Assembly (NCBI RefSeq): GCF_028747785.1
Contig: NZ_CP118158.1
Coordinates: 1,550,001 to 1,614,000 of the forward strand
Reading direction: 5' to 3'
Source of the DNA: Halosimplex aquaticum
GTDB lineage: Archaea > Halobacteriota > Halobacteria > Halobacteriales > Haloarculaceae
Length of the DNA: 64,000 bases
Shown here: piece after piece, positions 17,701 through 26,034 of the stretch
How positions within the stretch are numbered: the stretch's first letter is position 1
Layout: the number at the start of each line of letters is the position of its first letter
The notes under the pieces: model-generated
Databases searched by the model: none
Seen by the model: only the letters and a program-made list of their open reading frames with translations
Told to the model about the DNA's origin: nothing
Program-made: the position numbers and the translations under genes

Positions 17701-18216
17701 ATGGCGGATGACCCACTCGACAATCTCGACCGCCGTATCCTGCACCTGTTGCAGATAGATGCCCGTGGTGCCAGTGACACCGATATAGCCGACGAAACCG
17801 ACGTGACTGGGACCACGATCCATAACCGGATCGAGCAGCTGGAAGCGGAGGGTGTCATTCTCGGGTACAATCCAGAAATCAATTACGAAGAAGCGGGGTA
17901 TCCGATGCGCGTTCTATTCATCTGTTCGACCGACCTCTCCCAACGGTCGAAAATGGCGAGAGAAGCTCTCGAAGTCAGCGGCGTCGTCAACGTCCGAGAG
18001 ATGTTGTCTGGCGAGGAAAACCTCCACGTCGAAGTCGTGGCCGAAGCGACCTCTGACGTGAAAGAAAGCACCGAACAGTTGGACGCGCTCGGCCTGCGCA
18101 TCGTCAGTAGCAATATTTTGGCAGAAGAACACATTCAACCGTGGAACCATTTCCATCAGGAACTGGCTGGCGAAGACGCGGAGACTCCCTCCGAAATCGG
18201 GAGTGATGACGAGTAG
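17701..18216 (+). CDS. Lrp/AsnC-family transcriptional regulator
   Basis: 171 residues. The N-terminal helix-turn-helix 'LDNLDRRILHLLQIDARGASDTDIADETDVTGTTIHNRIEQLEAEGVILGYNPEINYE' is typical (cited by key residues LDRRIL, TTIHNRI and GVI.GY). It is followed by an RAM-like ligand domain with 'MLSGEENLHVEVVAEATSDVKE'. The acidic tail is species-specific. The regulon is unknown. There is no amino-acid metabolism gene beside it. Confidence 0.88.
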   Translation: MADDPLDNLDRRILHLLQIDARGASDTDIADETDVTGTTIHNRIEQLEAEGVILGYNPEINYEEAGYPMRVLFICSTDLSQRSKMAREALEVSGVVNVREMLSGEENLHVEVVAEATSDVKESTEQLDALGLRIVSSNILAEEHIQPWNHFHQELAGEDAETPSEIGSDDE

Positions 18217-18386
18217 TTCGGTAAGGTACCGCCATTGGGCTATTGAAAACTTATCGACGTGACGCCGACCGGGACACCCCAACTTGCTTGGGAAACTCAA
18301 CCAATCACTGGTTTGGCGCAGGATTATCAAATAGGTAAAATTAACAGAAAAAAGAGGTTATCTGTACCCAGCCGAAACAGTAGGTG

Positions 18387-18485
18387 ATGGCATCTCTGGA
18401 CACGACTGAACTGAACGACACGTTCGATCTGCTAACCCACCCACATCGACGCTACATATTCTACTACTTGGTGAACAAATCTGAG
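18387..18485 (+). pseudogene. DUF7344-like gene fragment cut by an IS6-family element
   Basis: From the ATG at 18387 the frame reads MASLDTTELNDTFDLLTHPHRRYIFYYLVNKSEG and then runs into the inverted repeat of the IS at 18486. The segment matches the first helices of haloarchaeal DUF7344 proteins ('LLTHPHRRYIFYYL'). The rest of the gene is not found beyond the right end of the element, so material was lost at the junction. Confidence 0.65.
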
Positions 18486-19232
18486 GGGCACTGTCTAGTT
18501 CTGAAGCTCCTCAATCGGCGTCTTTCCATCGAGAGCTTGATGCGGTCTGTGGCGGTTGTAGTAATGCATAAACTGTTCAAGCCACTCGCGGACGCTCGAC
18601 CGACTGCCCACCCACGAGTTATGGAAGCGGCCGACCCGCATTTTGAGCGTATGAAACCACTTCTCGATGCGGTTTCGGTCGGTATAGTTGACCCGACCGC
18701 TTAATCCTAATCGAGCAAGGGCAGTCCGGTACCCGAATTGATCGACGAGAAACTCAGCCTCCGAGAGATCATGTTTCTCTTGGAGTTTCTGCAGAAACGC
18801 AGCCGCTGGATCGGTGCCATGCCGCCCAAACAACGCGACATCAAGGATCAACTTTGTTTCGATGTCTATTGCAGCATACAGCCAAGACCACTCACCGTTA
18901 ATTTTGACAGCGGTCTCGTCGACGGCGACCCTTGACGGCTGCGCCGTCGGCGGGTCGCAGCCGCTGTCAGCTAGCCGATGTACCCAATTCCAGACCGCGC
19001 CATGCGAGCGTTGAACGCCTAATTCAGCTAAAATCGTTGTTGTTTCTCTGAGCGAACAACCGGTTTGGTGGAGGCGGACGGCGAACGCCCTGACGGGCGT
19101 CGCCGTCCGCTCATTCTCCCAAGTTTCTTCTAAATCCGGTTCATAGCTCTCGCTGAGCAGGTCTGCGAGCATCTTGACCAACTAACTCAACGACCTGCTC
19201 ACTTCTCAAACTGACTCAACTAGACAGTGCCC
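18486..19232 (-). mobile_element. IS6-family-like insertion sequence, 747 bp
   Basis: The ends carry a 15-bp perfect inverted repeat, GGGCACTGTCTAGTT at 18486-18500 and its complement at 19218-19232. One transposase gene fills the element. The 8 bp outside each end differ (AATCTGAG left, GTTACCCC right), so no target duplication remains. That agrees with a deletion or replicative rearrangement next to the element. Confidence 0.85.
18495..19181 (-). CDS. IS6-family transposase (DDE)
   Basis: 228 residues with the IS6 layout: an N-terminal helix-turn-helix 'CSLRETTTILAELGVQRSHGAVWNWVHRL', first catalytic Asp in 'RVAVDETAVKINGEWSWLYAAID', second Asp in 'AEFLVDQFGYRTALARLG', and Glu in 'RNRIEKWFHTLKMR'. 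The C-terminus ends 'QALDGKTPIEELQN'. The gene is intact. Confidence 0.9.
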   Translation of the reverse strand: MVKMLADLLSESYEPDLEETWENERTATPVRAFAVRLHQTGCSLRETTTILAELGVQRSHGAVWNWVHRLADSGCDPPTAQPSRVAVDETAVKINGEWSWLYAAIDIETKLILDVALFGRHGTDPAAAFLQKLQEKHDLSEAEFLVDQFGYRTALARLGLSGRVNYTDRNRIEKWFHTLKMRVGRFHNSWVGSRSSVREWLEQFMHYYNRHRPHQALDGKTPIEELQN

Positions 19233-20322
19233 GTTACCCCATCTTGTCGTCGGTTCGACATAGATGGAATCCGACTCCACATGGTCGCGAAAGCGCCATC
19301 TGTTGGGGGGAGAGCCAGGATAGAGCACCGTCGATCACAGCCTCCCCGGCCAAGGCTCGATATAGGGAAATGTGACGGGAAAACCCCGGTGTATCCCCAG
19401 TGTTTCGTCGATACAGGGTGGCGAACCCGCCGCTATAAGAGACGGAATCTGGCTGGATCGTGCCTAGATTGCCCACCCACGACGCGTGCGCGGCGTGATG
19501 GACTGCCGAGTGGGCGGAGACCGGTGAAATCCCTGCGCTGAGCGGACGGGTGATCCAGGCTGCACCGGACACCTACGAACCCCGAGAGGTTTCAAGGTTG
19601 GCCGTACACCGTCGCTATTGCCAACCTTTTCCGATTTCGGGGACATCGCGGACCCCCGGGTTGACATGTATTCAGCAGCACCGGGTTTCGGTCGTCTCCG
19701 CAGAGACGGCCGTCTTCCCGCAAAATTGCCCACGCTGGGCTCTCCACGCCGTTTCGCGATGGCGTCCATCCACCCCAGTCTAGCCACGATCGACGGCATG
19801 TTTTTTCTAATTTAGCGGCGAGTCGCATAGCCTGTATCGACAGAAAAACCGAATCTGAAAGGGGTTTTCTCCCGATTCTCTTGTTTACTGGGGCCTTGTC
19901 TGGCGACTACACTGGGCTCAATTTGGCCTCCGAGAGAGGGAATCGAGTACGAAATGATCCCGCCATCAGTAGGGTGGGTTTCAAGAAATATAAAATAAAT
20001 TATTCGTCCAAATATCTGACCAATTCATCTCCACTGAGTAAGCGCAGCAGAGCAACAGCCTTCATCGACAACGGAAATCATAAGGAGTCAGTAAATATTA
20101 TTCTTCGATATCGATTTTAGTCGCCCTGTGATCTGTACTATAATTCAAGTTATGATTTTGCCTCTACTCGCTTCGAGAACCCGGACAACGCTCGTAAAAT
20201 CAAAATCGTCCATTGCCAAGGCAACCTGCCCGCCAAATACGTAATTTTCTTGGTGATTATGGGGTGCCAGGTGAGGACACTGACCCTCGGACGAAGCACT
20301 CACAGGGGGCCAGATAGACAGG
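19233..20322. other. 1.1-kb region without a recognisable gene
   Basis: 19233-19830 is GC-rich and has long open frames on both strands, but none shows acidic haloarchaeal protein character (they are Arg/Pro/Ser-rich) and none is recognised. A strong hairpin lies at 19594-19628. From about 19830 to 20120 the sequence is AT-rich with no plausible gene, and 20121-20322 also holds nothing I can name. The abrupt compositional change inside the region suggests a patchwork of eroded mobile DNA or a structured RNA. Confidence 0.4.
19594..19628 (+). terminator. Strong hairpin followed by T-run
   Basis: AAGGTTGGC (19594-19602) pairs perfectly with GCCAACCTT (19620-19628) over 9 bp with a 17-base loop, and is followed by TT. 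It resembles a terminator or the 3' hairpin of an RNA transcribed rightward. No gene ends here. Confidence 0.35.
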
Positions 20323-20583
20323 CTACCCTTGACCCCACAACCAAAGGCCAGCCCCTGCAAGGGCACCTATCGCGAGAAATACTACCGCGAGTGCTGCGAA
20401 GCCATATGCGAGCGCGACTGCAGGGGACCCTGGAAGCGCGACCACATACACGAGGGCGGCGACGGCGCCGCAGATACCCGCGAGCATCCCACCGAGAAAT
20501 AGCGGGAAGTCGGGCGTCAGTTCAGCAGGCACGACCGATCTGTTGGAGCCGTCATCCGTAAATCCCGACACTTCCTTGCCCAT
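20323..20583 (-). CDS. Small membrane protein with two to three hydrophobic segments
   Basis: 86 residues, with a soluble N-terminus of about 25 residues and then two long hydrophobic helices (about 28-50 and 55-82) rich in Ala, Gly, Val and Leu, ending WLWGQG. Codon use fits the core genome better than its left flank. The function is unknown. It may belong to the sodA neighbourhood (same strand, 90 bp downstream of sod). Confidence 0.6.
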   Translation of the reverse strand: MGKEVSGFTDDGSNRSVVPAELTPDFPLFLGGMLAGICGAVAALVYVVALPGSPAVALAYGFAALAVVFLAIGALAGAGLWLWGQG

Positions 20584-20673
20584 CGTCCGCTACGATCTCG
20601 GCGTAATGTCGGGTCGAATGGAGGCTAGAACCTCACTTCAGGAAAGACGGAAGATGCCCACCGAGAGGCCGCC

Positions 20674-21288
20674 TCAGCCTTCGATGCGGGAGACGATGGT
20701 GTCGTACTGGTCGGCGACCTCGTCCCAGTCGACGACTTCGAAGAAGGCGTCGATGAAGCTGCCGCGGTCGGGGCCGTAGTCGTAGTAGTAGGAGTGTTCC
20801 CAGACGTCCAGCGCGAGGATCGGGTGTGCGCCCCACAGTGCGCCCTGGTCGTGCTTGTCCACGGCGATATTCCGCAGTTGTTTGGCGACGGGGTCGTAGA
20901 CCAGCAGCGCCCAGCCGCCCGCAGCGGACGCGGCGGCCTCGAACTCGCCCTTCCAGCCCTCGTAGGAGCCGAAATCCTCCTCGATGCGGTCGGCCAGCTC
21001 GCCGTCAGGCTCGCCGCCGCCGTTCGGGGCCATGTTCTCCCAGAACAGCGTGTGCAGGTAGTGCCCACAGCCGTTGTGGGTGACGTTGCCCAGCGCGCCC
21101 GCCGTCGAGGAGTAATCACCGGACTCGCGCGCGTCGGCGAGGGTCTCCTCGGCCGAAGCGAGGCCGTTGACGTAGCCCTGGTGGTGGGTGTCGTGGTGCC
21201 ACGTCAGCACCTGCTCGCTGATGTGCGGTTCGAGGGCGTCGTAGTCGTACGGGAGCGGTGGCAGCTCGGGATCGGATTGCTCTGGCAT
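20674..21288 (-). CDS. sod: Superoxide dismutase (Mn/Fe type)
   Basis: About 204 residues. A start at 21294 (MHMPEQ) or 21288 (MPEQ) is possible. Metal ligands appear in order: His in 'ALEPHISEQVLTWHHDTHHQGYV', His in 'THNGCGHYLHTLFWENM', and Asp/His in 'LALDVWEHSYYYDYGPDR'. The fold and length match archaeal Mn-dependent superoxide dismutases. It removes superoxide in the cytoplasm. It looks monocistronic. Its GC-rich codon use stands out from the AT-richer flanks. Confidence 0.95.
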   Translation of the reverse strand: MPEQSDPELPPLPYDYDALEPHISEQVLTWHHDTHHQGYVNGLASAEETLADARESGDYSSTAGALGNVTHNGCGHYLHTLFWENMAPNGGGEPDGELADRIEEDFGSYEGWKGEFEAAASAAGGWALLVYDPVAKQLRNIAVDKHDQGALWGAHPILALDVWEHSYYYDYGPDRGSFIDAFFEVVDWDEVADQYDTIVSRIEG

Positions 21289-21508
21289 GTGCATTGCTTC
21301 GGACGGACGACGACGTGATAATGGTTCTCTGAAATCTATTTTTGTGCCTTGGTTGTCACTCCCTCCTCCGTGTTGGCAGTAACAGTCACCGTCTCTGCTG
21401 GTCGGCGAGACGGTCCGGACGCTGGAACAGAGACCGATCGGACTATCCAGTGATTGGTACGGAACAAGCGTTTGGAATATGGCCCCGTTCGCAGAATGGA
21501 AGGCGGGA

Positions 21509-21976
21509 TCAGCGTCCGAGAAACTCGTTCAATTCGGCGAATTCGTCGGGTGAGAGAATGACCTCGGTGTCGAATGCGTCGAATCGTCCGAAGGCGTCGT
21601 CGATCGTCAAAACAGTATTCACCCCTTCGTCGATCGCTACTTGGGCGTAGTATCCATCCCATCCGCCGACGTTCGCTTCACTCGCCCGAGAGAGCCCCTC
21701 CCAAACGACGTCTTCGGGCATCCCGTCGTACCACCGGATCCGCTTTGCGTCCATGAAATTCTGGAGCAGTCGAGATGCGTCCGCGTTCGAACGTCCGTAA
21801 CATGTCGTCAAGACGGTATGCGCACCGAACAACGCAGGATACGGAATTACTGCATCGATGTCGCCTTCGATGGCGTCTCGGACGTACGAGAGCGCGGCGT
21901 CACGACCGGGGGCCTGTGTGTGCGCGAGGGCGATCACTCCGACATCGAAAAGATACGGGCCACCAGCGTCACTCAT
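21509..21976 (-). CDS. PIN-domain toxin (VapC-like)
   Basis: 155 residues from the ATG at 21976 (MSDAGGPYLFDVGVIALAH). A longer in-frame upstream extension overlaps the AbrB gene and has no family character. The start 'YLFDVGVIALAH' carries the first PIN acidic residue. 'CYGRSNADASRLLQNFMDAKRIRW', 'DGYYAQVAIDEGVNTVLTIDDAFGRF' and 'VILSPDEFAELNEFL' follow the PIN ribonuclease pattern. It is the second gene of a toxin-antitoxin pair and overlaps the antitoxin by 8 bp. Confidence 0.82.
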   Translation of the reverse strand: MSDAGGPYLFDVGVIALAHTQAPGRDAALSYVRDAIEGDIDAVIPYPALFGAHTVLTTCYGRSNADASRLLQNFMDAKRIRWYDGMPEDVVWEGLSRASEANVGGWDGYYAQVAIDEGVNTVLTIDDAFGRFDAFDTEVILSPDEFAELNEFLGR

Positions 21977-22253
21977 CGTCGGTCTCGGCTGCGCAGTTCC
22001 GAACAGCCGCTCGATGCTTCTGGGCGATCGGGTCGGTTCCGTCGGTGAGCGGAGTCGTCTCTCCTCGCTCCGGCGACGTTTCTTCGACGAGGTGCTCCAT
22101 GCGGTCGATGATTTCGTCGGGGTCGTCTTCCGGTTCGACGACCGCTTTCCCGCCTTCTTCGTGAATGTCGACTTCCGTCCCGGGAGTGATACCGAGCCGC
22201 TCTCGTAGCTCCTTCGGGAGGACGATTCGTCCCTTCGAATCCACCTTCGCCAT
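21969..22253 (-). CDS. AbrB/SpoVT-domain antitoxin
   Basis: About 94 residues from the ATG at 22253. The N-terminal swapped-hairpin domain reads 'MAKVDSKGRIVLPKELRERL' and continues 'GITPGTEVDIHEEGGKAVVEPEDD', the standard AbrB DNA-binding fold. The acidic C-terminal part should contact the toxin. An in-frame start at 22367 would add 38 residues upstream of the domain and is unlikely. The partner is the PIN gene it overlaps. Autoregulation by AbrB binding at the promoter is expected for such pairs. Confidence 0.85.
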   Translation of the reverse strand: MAKVDSKGRIVLPKELRERLGITPGTEVDIHEEGGKAVVEPEDDPDEIIDRMEHLVEETSPERGETTPLTDGTDPIAQKHRAAVRNCAAETDDE

Positions 22254-22518
22254 GTTCCCACTTTCGGTGGGAACAGAGACAATTGTTGTGGGCAGAAACA
22301 GAAACCGCCCCGCTGGATCAAGAAACCCGTGCCCGACGGCTGGTGCCGGAATTCCATCGACTGCCACGAACGGAACGTGGCCTCGATTCCGAGGGGGACC
22401 TCGCTACAGGAAATCCGCACCAGATTTATGTCAATTAGTAACACCTTTATGGGGTGGCTATGGATCTGAACTATCATGGGTTCAATGGGTAAGTATACAC
22501 CTTCAGACATAACGGTCA

Positions 22519-22998
22519 ATGGATAGTCCGCTCGCGCCTGATGGCCTTTCCCCGTCCCTGAATCTACTGATCACTGATATGTATATCGTGATAGTAGAGT
22601 TGCTCTTAACGGCGGTCATTTTGATATATATAGCGGCTCTGAAAGTACAACCAGACGGAGCGTGGGACGGATATATTGGTATACTCTCATATTTCGGGAT
22701 GCCGATATTCGCTGTGGTCGCTCTAGTGGTGCTAGCGCTCCGAGTGTCAGTTCGGTTCCGTCGCTTGTGTGGGTGGATCTATCACCTGGCTCTGACCGAC
22801 AGATTGATCATCGTATCGGAGACCCTCTTCATCGGTGCTTTTGCGGTATGGATCTGGGGTGCAATTTCGGAAATACGAGGTGGGGGGTCACATGGGTTGC
22901 TCGCCTGGGAAGGGTTCGTCTTCATTATTTTTACCGGAGTTGGGATTCTAATACTGGGAGCACGAATAGTATACGGATGCTGGAAGCTTCGAAGCTAA
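22519..22998 (+). CDS. Hypothetical four-helix membrane protein
   Basis: 159 residues with four hydrophobic segments (about 22-42, 58-78, 94-114 and 130-152) joined by short basic or polar loops. An alternative start is the ATG at 22579 (MYIVIVELLL). It is not recognised. Its base composition is AT-rich like the surrounding accessory DNA. Confidence 0.55.
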   Translation: MDSPLAPDGLSPSLNLLITDMYIVIVELLLTAVILIYIAALKVQPDGAWDGYIGILSYFGMPIFAVVALVVLALRVSVRFRRLCGWIYHLALTDRLIIVSETLFIGAFAVWIWGAISEIRGGGSHGLLAWEGFVFIIFTGVGILILGARIVYGCWKLRS

Positions 22999-23244
22999 AT
23001 CCGATTCTGTAATAACAACCGGAGTGTTGGACAAGATCTAACAGATATAAATCAGATAACCGGTTTCTGAGGTCAGATGTAGCGAATCTCAGTATTGGGT
23101 AGAGGACGTTCGATTATTGTCTTGCTCGTGGTCTGGAATCGTTTGAACTCGAACTCTTCGGTAGCGGAGGCACCGGTGACCGGTGTCCACCAGCAGATGC
23201 TAGAGAACCTCGTTTCGAACAGTTAGCGCGACGCCGCGGTAGAC

Positions 23245-24642
23245 ATGGATATCGTCGAGCGGCGCGGCCGCGTCGACGACCTCGTGCTGACCGACCGGAC
23301 CGATGACTTCGACTTCGTCTGGTCCGATAGCGGTGGGAACTTCGTCGACCGGTTAGACTTCACGGCGCTAGACGGGACGACGCGCACCGATACGTGGCTG
23401 TCGAATGAGGAGGAACTTAGGTGGCAAGTGTTCAATTCAGGCGAGCTCGGAGTCTGGGACCCCGACTCGGACGACGACGGGCTAACCGACGGCCAGGAAG
23501 TCCAGGGGCTGACGAAAGTCAACGGCCGCAGTGTCGTCAAGACCGACGAGAGTGTGAGTTACGGCACGAATCCAGCGGATGTCGACACCGATGGCGACGG
23601 CTACTGGGACGGCTGGATCGGTGTCTACGGCGTTGCGTGGTCTGATAACGTCGTTCTGTATCAGGAGCATCTATCCACCGGGGACGGGGTCGAAGGCGAC
23701 GAAGTAGTCTCTGAACAGGCCGGAATTCATAATGTTTCGAGTCCGATAGCAGGTACGGATGTCGACAGTGACGGCAACCGCGAACACTCGAATATCCATC
23801 TCGGTGAACTCCACTGGGGGACCGCCCCGGAAACGCCGACACCTAGTCTGGACCAGCGAACGACTCTGCACGTCGAGGTGGACTGGATCGAAGGGCAAAA
23901 CCCGTACAACGAGACCATCGGCGGGCAAAGTCTGCTCGACTCGATCGAAGAGAACTATGCCCTCTATGGACTCAATATCGTCTTCCACCGGGATGACCGT
24001 CTCACGACTGCCAACGTAACTAGTGTCTGCAAACAGCCTCGGGCTGGGCCCGGGCCTACCTGCGGTGGCACAGTCACCCTTCCTGGGTTGAACGCGCACG
24101 AACTCGACAAGGTAGAAGACCAGTATCACGATGACACCAGTAGACATCACATCCTGTTCGCGACGAACTACGCGGCTGACACACCGATATTGTCGACTCA
24201 CGACCCTTTCATCGGTTCCGGCGTTGACGGAATCGAAGGTCACACGGGGTCGCCAGGCCAACGCAATCTGATCCCGACCGCACCGTACGGGTCGGTCATA
24301 TTGGCTGACCAACCAGAATTAAGCGACGTCGGGACGTTGAAGAGTACGACGATGCACGAACTCGGCCACGGCCTGGGAATCGGCTGGCTCGACGACAAAG
24401 GGTCCGGCCACATCGCCGAGTGTTATAGCGGAGATTTCTGTGTCGGTCAGTTTGGCGTCGGCGGTGGTGACGACGAAACGCCAGAGAGGATCGAAATTCC
24501 GGGCAGAGGGATTCAAACGGCAGAATGGAGTATAATGGGAGAAACTGGCGATCCCATCGGATCCCCTTTCGAAACATATCGATATAGCATTGAGGAATTG
24601 TTGACAATCGATTTTAATGATGTCCCGTCTACAGATGATTGA
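23245..24642 (+). CDS. Putative zinc metalloprotease with Ca-binding Asp-rich repeats
   Basis: 465 residues. The zinc motif 'TTMHELGHGLGIGW' (H371, E372, H375) is of the zincin type, and 'WSIMGE' near residue 430 could be a Met-turn. The usual third His of metzincins (HExxHxxGxxH) is Trp here, so the third ligand is uncertain. Asp-rich thrombospondin-3-like repeats 'DPDSDDDGLTDG', 'DVDTDGDGYWDG' and 'DVDSDGN' suggest calcium binding and an extracellular location. No signal peptide is visible from this ATG, and the frame opens at 23227 after a stop, so the 5' end may be lost. The downstream lipoprotein start overlaps its stop. Fragments of paralogues follow at 25065 and 25863. Confidence 0.65.
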   Translation: MDIVERRGRVDDLVLTDRTDDFDFVWSDSGGNFVDRLDFTALDGTTRTDTWLSNEEELRWQVFNSGELGVWDPDSDDDGLTDGQEVQGLTKVNGRSVVKTDESVSYGTNPADVDTDGDGYWDGWIGVYGVAWSDNVVLYQEHLSTGDGVEGDEVVSEQAGIHNVSSPIAGTDVDSDGNREHSNIHLGELHWGTAPETPTPSLDQRTTLHVEVDWIEGQNPYNETIGGQSLLDSIEENYALYGLNIVFHRDDRLTTANVTSVCKQPRAGPGPTCGGTVTLPGLNAHELDKVEDQYHDDTSRHHILFATNYAADTPILSTHDPFIGSGVDGIEGHTGSPGQRNLIPTAPYGSVILADQPELSDVGTLKSTTMHELGHGLGIGWLDDKGSGHIAECYSGDFCVGQFGVGGGDDETPERIEIPGRGIQTAEWSIMGETGDPIGSPFETYRYSIEELLTIDFNDVPSTDD

Positions 24643-25066
24643 ACAAATTTCAAAACGAGAATTCTTAACATTCGTGGCATCTGCGATGATTCTAATTAGC
24701 GGTTGTCATTCGAGGTCTCATGCGGAACTTGGATTTGATTCCGTAAGTGTCAACCAGACCGGTTCGACATATACCATCGAAGGTGAGATCGGACTTGGCG
24801 TCACTGGCGACTGGGAGTCGTTCAAGAACGTCTCCGCTGTCGGTCTTGACGAAAACGGTGCCGTGATCTGTCGTCAAGCCATCGGCGAGATCGATGCAGA
24901 ATACGTGGGCGGCGGTAACTCTGTAACGCTTACGTGTGAACAGTTTCCACACGCGCTCACATACGAGATTGAGCGCGACCCCTGTTCCCAGGGCGTAACA
25001 GTGAACAAAATGGTATACGACGAAGAGCGAGACCTCTGGGTCGAAGAACCGATCGAATGTGAGTGA
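24635..25066 (+). CDS. Putative lipoprotein partner of the metalloprotease (copy 1)
   Basis: 143 residues from the ATG at 24635, which overlaps the protease stop (ATGATTGA). The N-terminus has a short charged region, a hydrophobic stretch and a lipobox 'ILISGC', so a lipid-anchored exported protein is expected. The mature part is beta-rich, with 'VTGDWESFKNVSAVGLDENGAVICRQAIGEID' and a Cys-containing C-terminal half. A paralogue follows at 25351. Its role is not known; pairing with a secreted protease suggests an inhibitor or immunity-type partner. Confidence 0.6.
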   Translation: MIEQISKREFLTFVASAMILISGCHSRSHAELGFDSVSVNQTGSTYTIEGEIGLGVTGDWESFKNVSAVGLDENGAVICRQAIGEIDAEYVGGGNSVTLTCEQFPHALTYEIERDPCSQGVTVNKMVYDEERDLWVEEPIECE

Positions 25067-25358
25067 ACTCGGCCGGGGCCTGGGCGCTGGCTGGCTCGAC
25101 GACAAAGGGTCCGGCCACATCGCCGAGTGTTACAGCGGGGATTTCTGTGCCGGTCAATTTGGCGTCGGTGGTGGTGACGACGAAACGTCGGAAACAGTGG
25201 ATCTGGCGCCGAAAAACCCGAATTCTGGGACCAACAGTCAGTAGAGTATTATGTCGACAACTGGCAGCCCAAACACGGTAGTGACAGTACGCTATGGTTT
25301 TAGTTTGGAAGAGTTGATGACTAATGATTTCAGAGATATCCCATCGACAGATGACTAA
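25065..25358 (+). pseudogene. C-terminal fragment of a second metalloprotease
   Basis: Starting exactly at the stop of lipoprotein copy 1, the sequence repeats the protease C-terminus (ELG.GLG.GWLDDKGSGHIAEC and FCAGQFGVGGGDDET), then loses frame and ends with 'YGFSLEEL...DIPSTDD' and a stop at 25356-25358. The intact gene has 'YRYSIEEL...DVPSTDD' there. The HExxH first His is absent. It is a decayed partial duplicate. Confidence 0.75.
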
Positions 25359-25811
25359 CCATATATCGAGGCGAAAAGCCCTACTCTTGACGGGTCTTTC
25401 GATGGCCTCTTCAGCTGGCTGTCTTTCGAATCCTGACTCACACCGGAAGTTATCATTTACTGGCGTCGGCATACTAGAGGAGACTGCTGAATCGATCGTT
25501 ATCCGTGCAAGACCGGATATGGGTGTTCACGGTGACTGGGAACCAATTCGTGAGGTTAGTATCGTCGGCTACGACAGTTCTGGGGGCGTCGTGTGTGAGG
25601 AAGAGATTGGCGATATCACGACTTTCCGAGAGAATTTTCCCCCGTGGATTTATCCTGCAAACAGGTCCCTCACGTCGTGACGTTCAACAGTCGGAATCCT
25701 TGTGGCCAGACTATCTCCCTGGAGGCTCGTGAGCATGAGGGGAAGGAAAACGGCGAGGATGAGTGGCGTATCGTCATGGATAGATGCGAACTGGAATATT
25801 TGGGGAACTGA
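25351..25811 (+). pseudogene. Lipoprotein paralogue (copy 2) with a frameshift
   Basis: The ATG at 25351 overlaps the stop of the preceding fragment, just as in module 1. It begins MTNHISRRKALLLTG with lipobox 'SSAGC' and continues 'GVHGDWEPIREVSIVGYDSSGGVVCEEEIGDIT', parallel to copy 1. After the TTTTCCCCC run at about 25635-25643 the frame shifts. Adding one base there restores 'VDLSCKQVPHVVTFNSRNPC' to a stop at 25809-25811, which matches the copy 1 C-terminal half. Confidence 0.7.
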
Positions 25812-25862
25812 AGAGTACCTATGTTCTACTTTCAGCAAGCAAAATCTCCCTCAGAACGTCCA

Positions 25863-25907
25863 CTGGGCGTTAGCTGGCTCGATGACAAGGGGCGGTGGGT
25901 CGGATGA
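25863..25907 (+). pseudogene. Third metalloprotease relic (LGVSWLDDKG)
   Basis: A short stretch encodes LGVSWLDDKGRWVG and a stop, which matches the post-HExxH segment 'GLGIGWLDDKGSG' of the intact protease. It sits after lipoprotein copy 2, at the place where a third module would begin. Confidence 0.5.
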
Positions 25908-26034
25908 GTGTGGAATTCAAAGGGATCGACACAGGAAAGCAAGATTGCCAGAGTCCATCACTCTTGCCCAGTTGAAAAAACAATGGGATTAACTATATTT
26001 CATTTGACAACGAAAGCATGCGAATACGCTTACT

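Noticed and set aside
19233-19830. RNase P RNA, SRP RNA or group II intron in the GC-rich block
   Set aside because: The conserved segments I would expect (for example the AGGAAAGUCC-type P4 segment, the GGAAG-type SRP loop, domain V) were not found.
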